This document shows positions 12,411 to 14,040 of a DNA stretch of 14,040 bases, in pieces. This DNA is from Thermoleophilia bacterium (GTDB lineage: Bacteria; Actinomycetota; Thermoleophilia; Gaiellales; Gaiellaceae). Under the pieces are notes generated by a model. That model was given only the letters and a program-made list of their open reading frames with translations. It did no database searches and had not been told where the DNA came from. The stretch spans positions 1-14,040 of the forward strand of contig JACVRU010000029.1 of NCBI GenBank assembly GCA_014534295.1, in the 5' to 3' direction. The number at the start of each line of letters is the position of its first letter. Within the stretch, counting starts at the first letter, position 1. A program made the translations under genes and the position numbers.

Positions 12411-13130
12411 CTAGGGCGCGACGCGCGCGTTCTTCACGAACGCGTCGTACGTGACCGGCATCAGCCGCTGGAGGAACGTCTCGCACGCCTCGGCGTAGCG
12501 CCGGATCTCCCGCTGAGCGGTCTCGGCCGCGCGCAGCGAGACGAAGTTCATCAGCGCGCGCGCGTTGACCGTCCAGTAGAACTCGGTGTAGGCCCCGACG
12601 GGCATCACGCTCCGCGCGAGCTCGCGCGCCACGCCCTGCTCGACCAGCCGCTCGTAGGCGGCGTAGGCCGTCTCGTAGACGTCCTGGAGCGTCTCGCGGG
12701 TCGTCTCCGCGACCTCCGGGTCGACCGGCTCGAACGAGTACGCGCCCGGCTTCCCGACCTGCGAGCGGACGTCTTCGGGCTCCGGGACGTAGAAATCGTC
12801 GGTCGCGCGCGCGTAGCGCATCGAGAACTCGTTGAAGGAGCCGATCCGGTGCCGGAACCACTCGCGCGCCACGAAGATCGGGCAGCGGACGTGGAAGCGG
12901 AAAGCGTTGTGTTCAAACGGCGTCCCGTGGCGGTCGCGCATGAGGAAGCGGATCAGGCCCTCGTCGGACTCGTCCATCGACTCCTTGCGCCGCGCGAAGC
13001 TGACCCGCGCGGCGTTGACGACCGAGAGGTCGGTGGCCATCGCCGCGTCGAGGCGGACGAAGCCGTGGTCGAGCACGCGGACACTGCTTTCGGGCAAGAT
13101 CGTCTCGGGCAAGACTTCGGGCGTGGCCAT
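12411..13130 (-). CDS. thyX: Flavin-dependent thymidylate synthase ThyX
   Basis: Methylates dUMP to dTMP using methylene-tetrahydrofolate, FAD and NADPH; a homotetramer in the cytosol. The 239 residues contain the ThyX signature RHRIGSFNEFSMR (93-105, RHRxxSxNxxSxR), HGTPFEHNAFRFHVRCPIF (68-86), and the substrate-binding C-terminal region NARALMNFVSLRAAETAQRE ending RLMPVTYDAF. Unlike ThyA, it yields tetrahydrofolate directly, so ThyX bacteria can live without much dihydrofolate reductase. The ATG at 13130 gives a 15-20 residue lead before the conserved core; it shares a CATG with the divergent DUF72 gene. A -10-like TACACT (13143-13138) on this strand sits 7 nt ahead of the ATG, and no Shine-Dalgarno is seen. 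Confidence 0.96.
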   Translation of the reverse strand: MATPEVLPETILPESSVRVLDHGFVRLDAAMATDLSVVNAARVSFARRKESMDESDEGLIRFLMRDRHGTPFEHNAFRFHVRCPIFVAREWFRHRIGSFNEFSMRYARATDDFYVPEPEDVRSQVGKPGAYSFEPVDPEVAETTRETLQDVYETAYAAYERLVEQGVARELARSVMPVGAYTEFYWTVNARALMNFVSLRAAETAQREIRRYAEACETFLQRLMPVTYDAFVKNARVAP

Positions 13131-13758
13131 GCCGGCGAGTGTAACGAGGGCATATGTCGGCGCCTCCGGCTTCTCCTACCCGAGCTGGCGCGGCGGCTTC
13201 TACCCGGCCGGCGCGAGGCCGGCGGACTTCCTCCGGCTCTACGCCGAGCGCCTGCCGTCGGTCGAGCTGAACACGACCGGCTACCGCGTCCCGGCCCGCG
13301 AGCAATTCGAGCGCTGGGCCGCGGCGACCCCCGCCGGCTTCCGCTTCGCGGTCAAGCTGCGCCGGTTCGACGAGCGCGTCCGGCTGCTCGGCGACCGGCT
13401 CGGGGTCGTCCGCCTCGTCGTGAGCTCGAAGCGGGACGACGCGCTGCTCGACCGGCTCGCGGGCACGCAGCTCCCGCTGGCCCTCGACCTCCACCACGCG
13501 AGCTGGGACGGTGTCGACGTGGCGCCCGCCGTCCGCGTGAACGACTGGGAGGCCGACGCGCCCTTCCGCTACCTCCGCTTCCGCGAGCCGCCCTACTCCG
13601 AGCGGGAGCTACGGGAGCAGGCGGGCCGCATCGCGCCGCTGCTCGCCGCCGGCGTCGACGTCTACGCCTACTTCCGCCACGAGGACGAGCCGACGGCACC
13701 CGCCTACGCGGAGCGGCTGCTCGAGCTCCTCGGCTCCCACGCGGCCTCGACGACGTAG
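13129..13758 (+). CDS. DUF72 (YecE-like) TIM-barrel-type protein, short form
   Basis: A 209-residue protein of the DUF72/YecE family, whose function is not established. Recognisable pieces are YVGASGFSYPSWRGGFYPAG (9-28), LPSVELNTTGYRVP (42-55), FERWAAATPAGFRFAVKL (60-77), a shortened middle, ALDLHHASWDG (118-128) matching the FRHPSW region, and YLRFREPPYSERELREQAGRI (148-168) with VDVYAYFRHEDEPTAPAYAERLLEL (176-200). Most family members are about 230-290 residues; the missing part is mainly the stretch after the phosphate-like motif, where others have the helix-rich LGPVLFQLPP segment (here LGVVRLVVSS). The ATG at 13129 is the only in-frame start near the conserved N-terminus. Its 3' end overlaps the VOC gene by 55 bp. 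Confidence 0.85.
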   Translation: MPASVTRAYVGASGFSYPSWRGGFYPAGARPADFLRLYAERLPSVELNTTGYRVPAREQFERWAAATPAGFRFAVKLRRFDERVRLLGDRLGVVRLVVSSKRDDALLDRLAGTQLPLALDLHHASWDGVDVAPAVRVNDWEADAPFRYLRFREPPYSERELREQAGRIAPLLAAGVDVYAYFRHEDEPTAPAYAERLLELLGSHAASTT

Positions 13759-14040
13759 CCGTCGGGGTCGCGGCACTTGACGCTGACGTACTCGGGCTCG
13801 TCCCACCAGCCGGCGATCGGCACGCCGTCGGCGACGAGGCGGTCGCGGAAAGCCCGCACCTCCTCGGGCGAGCCCAGGGGGACGCCGAAGTGGAGGAACT
13901 CGGGCAGCACGATCGGCTCACGCGTCGGCCCGAGCGCGAGCGAGAAGCCGTTTCGGTCGTAGAGCATCACGACGCCACCGTCGTACTCGCGCGGCGGCTC
14001 GGCGTCGAAGCCGAAGTAGCTCTCGTAGAAGCGGCGGGAA
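13704..14040 (-). CDS. VOC/glyoxalase-fold protein, C-terminal part, cut by window edge
   Basis: The visible 112 residues are the end of a vicinal-oxygen-chelate fold protein (glyoxalase/bleomycin resistance/dioxygenase type). From the edge it reads SRRFYESYFGFDAEPPREYD, then GGVVMLYDRNGFSLALGP, LPEFLHFGVPLGSPEEVRAF, and SVKCRDPDGYVVEAAWEP. These are the usual opening helix (FY..yFGf), central strands, and the ending DPDG..vE with the metal-position His (LHFGV) and Glu (VVEAAW). The substrate is not determinable. An internal GTG-ATG (13970-13965) could be called as the start if the edge is ignored, but the domain clearly continues upstream. The last 11 residues (RSSSSRSA end) run 55 bp into the DUF72 gene on the other strand. 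Confidence 0.8.
   Translation of the reverse strand, partial: SRRFYESYFGFDAEPPREYDGGVVMLYDRNGFSLALGPTREPIVLPEFLHFGVPLGSPEEVRAFRDRLVADGVPIAGWWDEPEYVSVKCRDPDGYVVEAAWEPRSSSSRSA

Noticed and set aside
13090..13114. Two copies of a 10-bp motif (TCGGGCAAGA at 13090-13099 and 13105-13114) at the 5' end of thyX
   Set aside because: The 15-bp period is in frame and encodes similar residues (LPE..LPE); only two copies, so internal coding similarity is the simplest explanation.
1..14040. tRNA, rRNA, riboswitch, CRISPR, IS or attachment sites
   Set aside because: I found no tRNA-like ends, repeated spacer arrays, terminal inverted repeats, transposase or integrase motifs; almost all bases lie in recognisable genes and no gene-free stretch exceeds about 120 bp.

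Overview
The window is about 14 kb of very GC-rich, densely packed bacterial chromosome. It holds 18 protein-coding genes (two cut by the window edges) and no RNA gene, IS element, phage gene or CRISPR array that I can see. The primary sigma factor with regions 1.1-1.2, ECF sigma/RskA-type anti-sigma pair, FolE2, ThyX, GTG/TTG starts, and few Shine-Dalgarno sequences suggest a deep-branching actinobacterium. Thermoleophilia (Gaiella/Solirubrobacter relatives) is my best guess; this is inference from style and protein flavour, not a database match.

Layout, left to right. Minus strand 1-1471: the start of the housekeeping sigma factor gene, preceded by an L-asparaginase II family gene. Plus strand 1537-5514: a tightly coupled four-gene operon of a winged-helix regulator, two paralogous MFS exporters and an Fpg/Nei-type DNA glycosylase; two of its three junctions are 8-bp start/stop overlaps. 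Minus strand 5503-6771: a membrane-anchored coiled-coil protein of unknown role, preceded by a small soluble histidine-kinase-like protein with a degraded ATPase domain. Plus strand 6770-7741: folE2 (first step of pterin/folate synthesis). Minus strand 7731-10555: a run of cupredoxin-like secreted protein, Fe/Mn superoxide dismutase, plsY (phospholipid synthesis) and a GNAT acetyltransferase. Plus strand 10604-12409: a coupled operon of a pteridine-reductase-like SDR with altered catalytic residues, an ECF sigma factor and its RskA-like anti-sigma factor. Then thyX (minus), a short DUF72 protein (plus) and the end of a VOC/glyoxalase-fold gene (minus).

Most genes are core metabolism or housekeeping, so this is not an accessory island. 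The more unusual content is in details: two divergent gene pairs whose ATG codons share one CATG; several start codons placed 6-8 nt after a plausible -10 box with no Shine-Dalgarno (leaderless mRNAs); a kinase-like protein that has kept its phospho-acceptor His but lost its ATP site; an SDR with Tyr replaced by His that is translationally coupled to a sigma/anti-sigma switch; and a cupredoxin domain with no copper ligands. Tail-to-tail genes nearly all overlap or touch, leaving no room for ordinary terminators.
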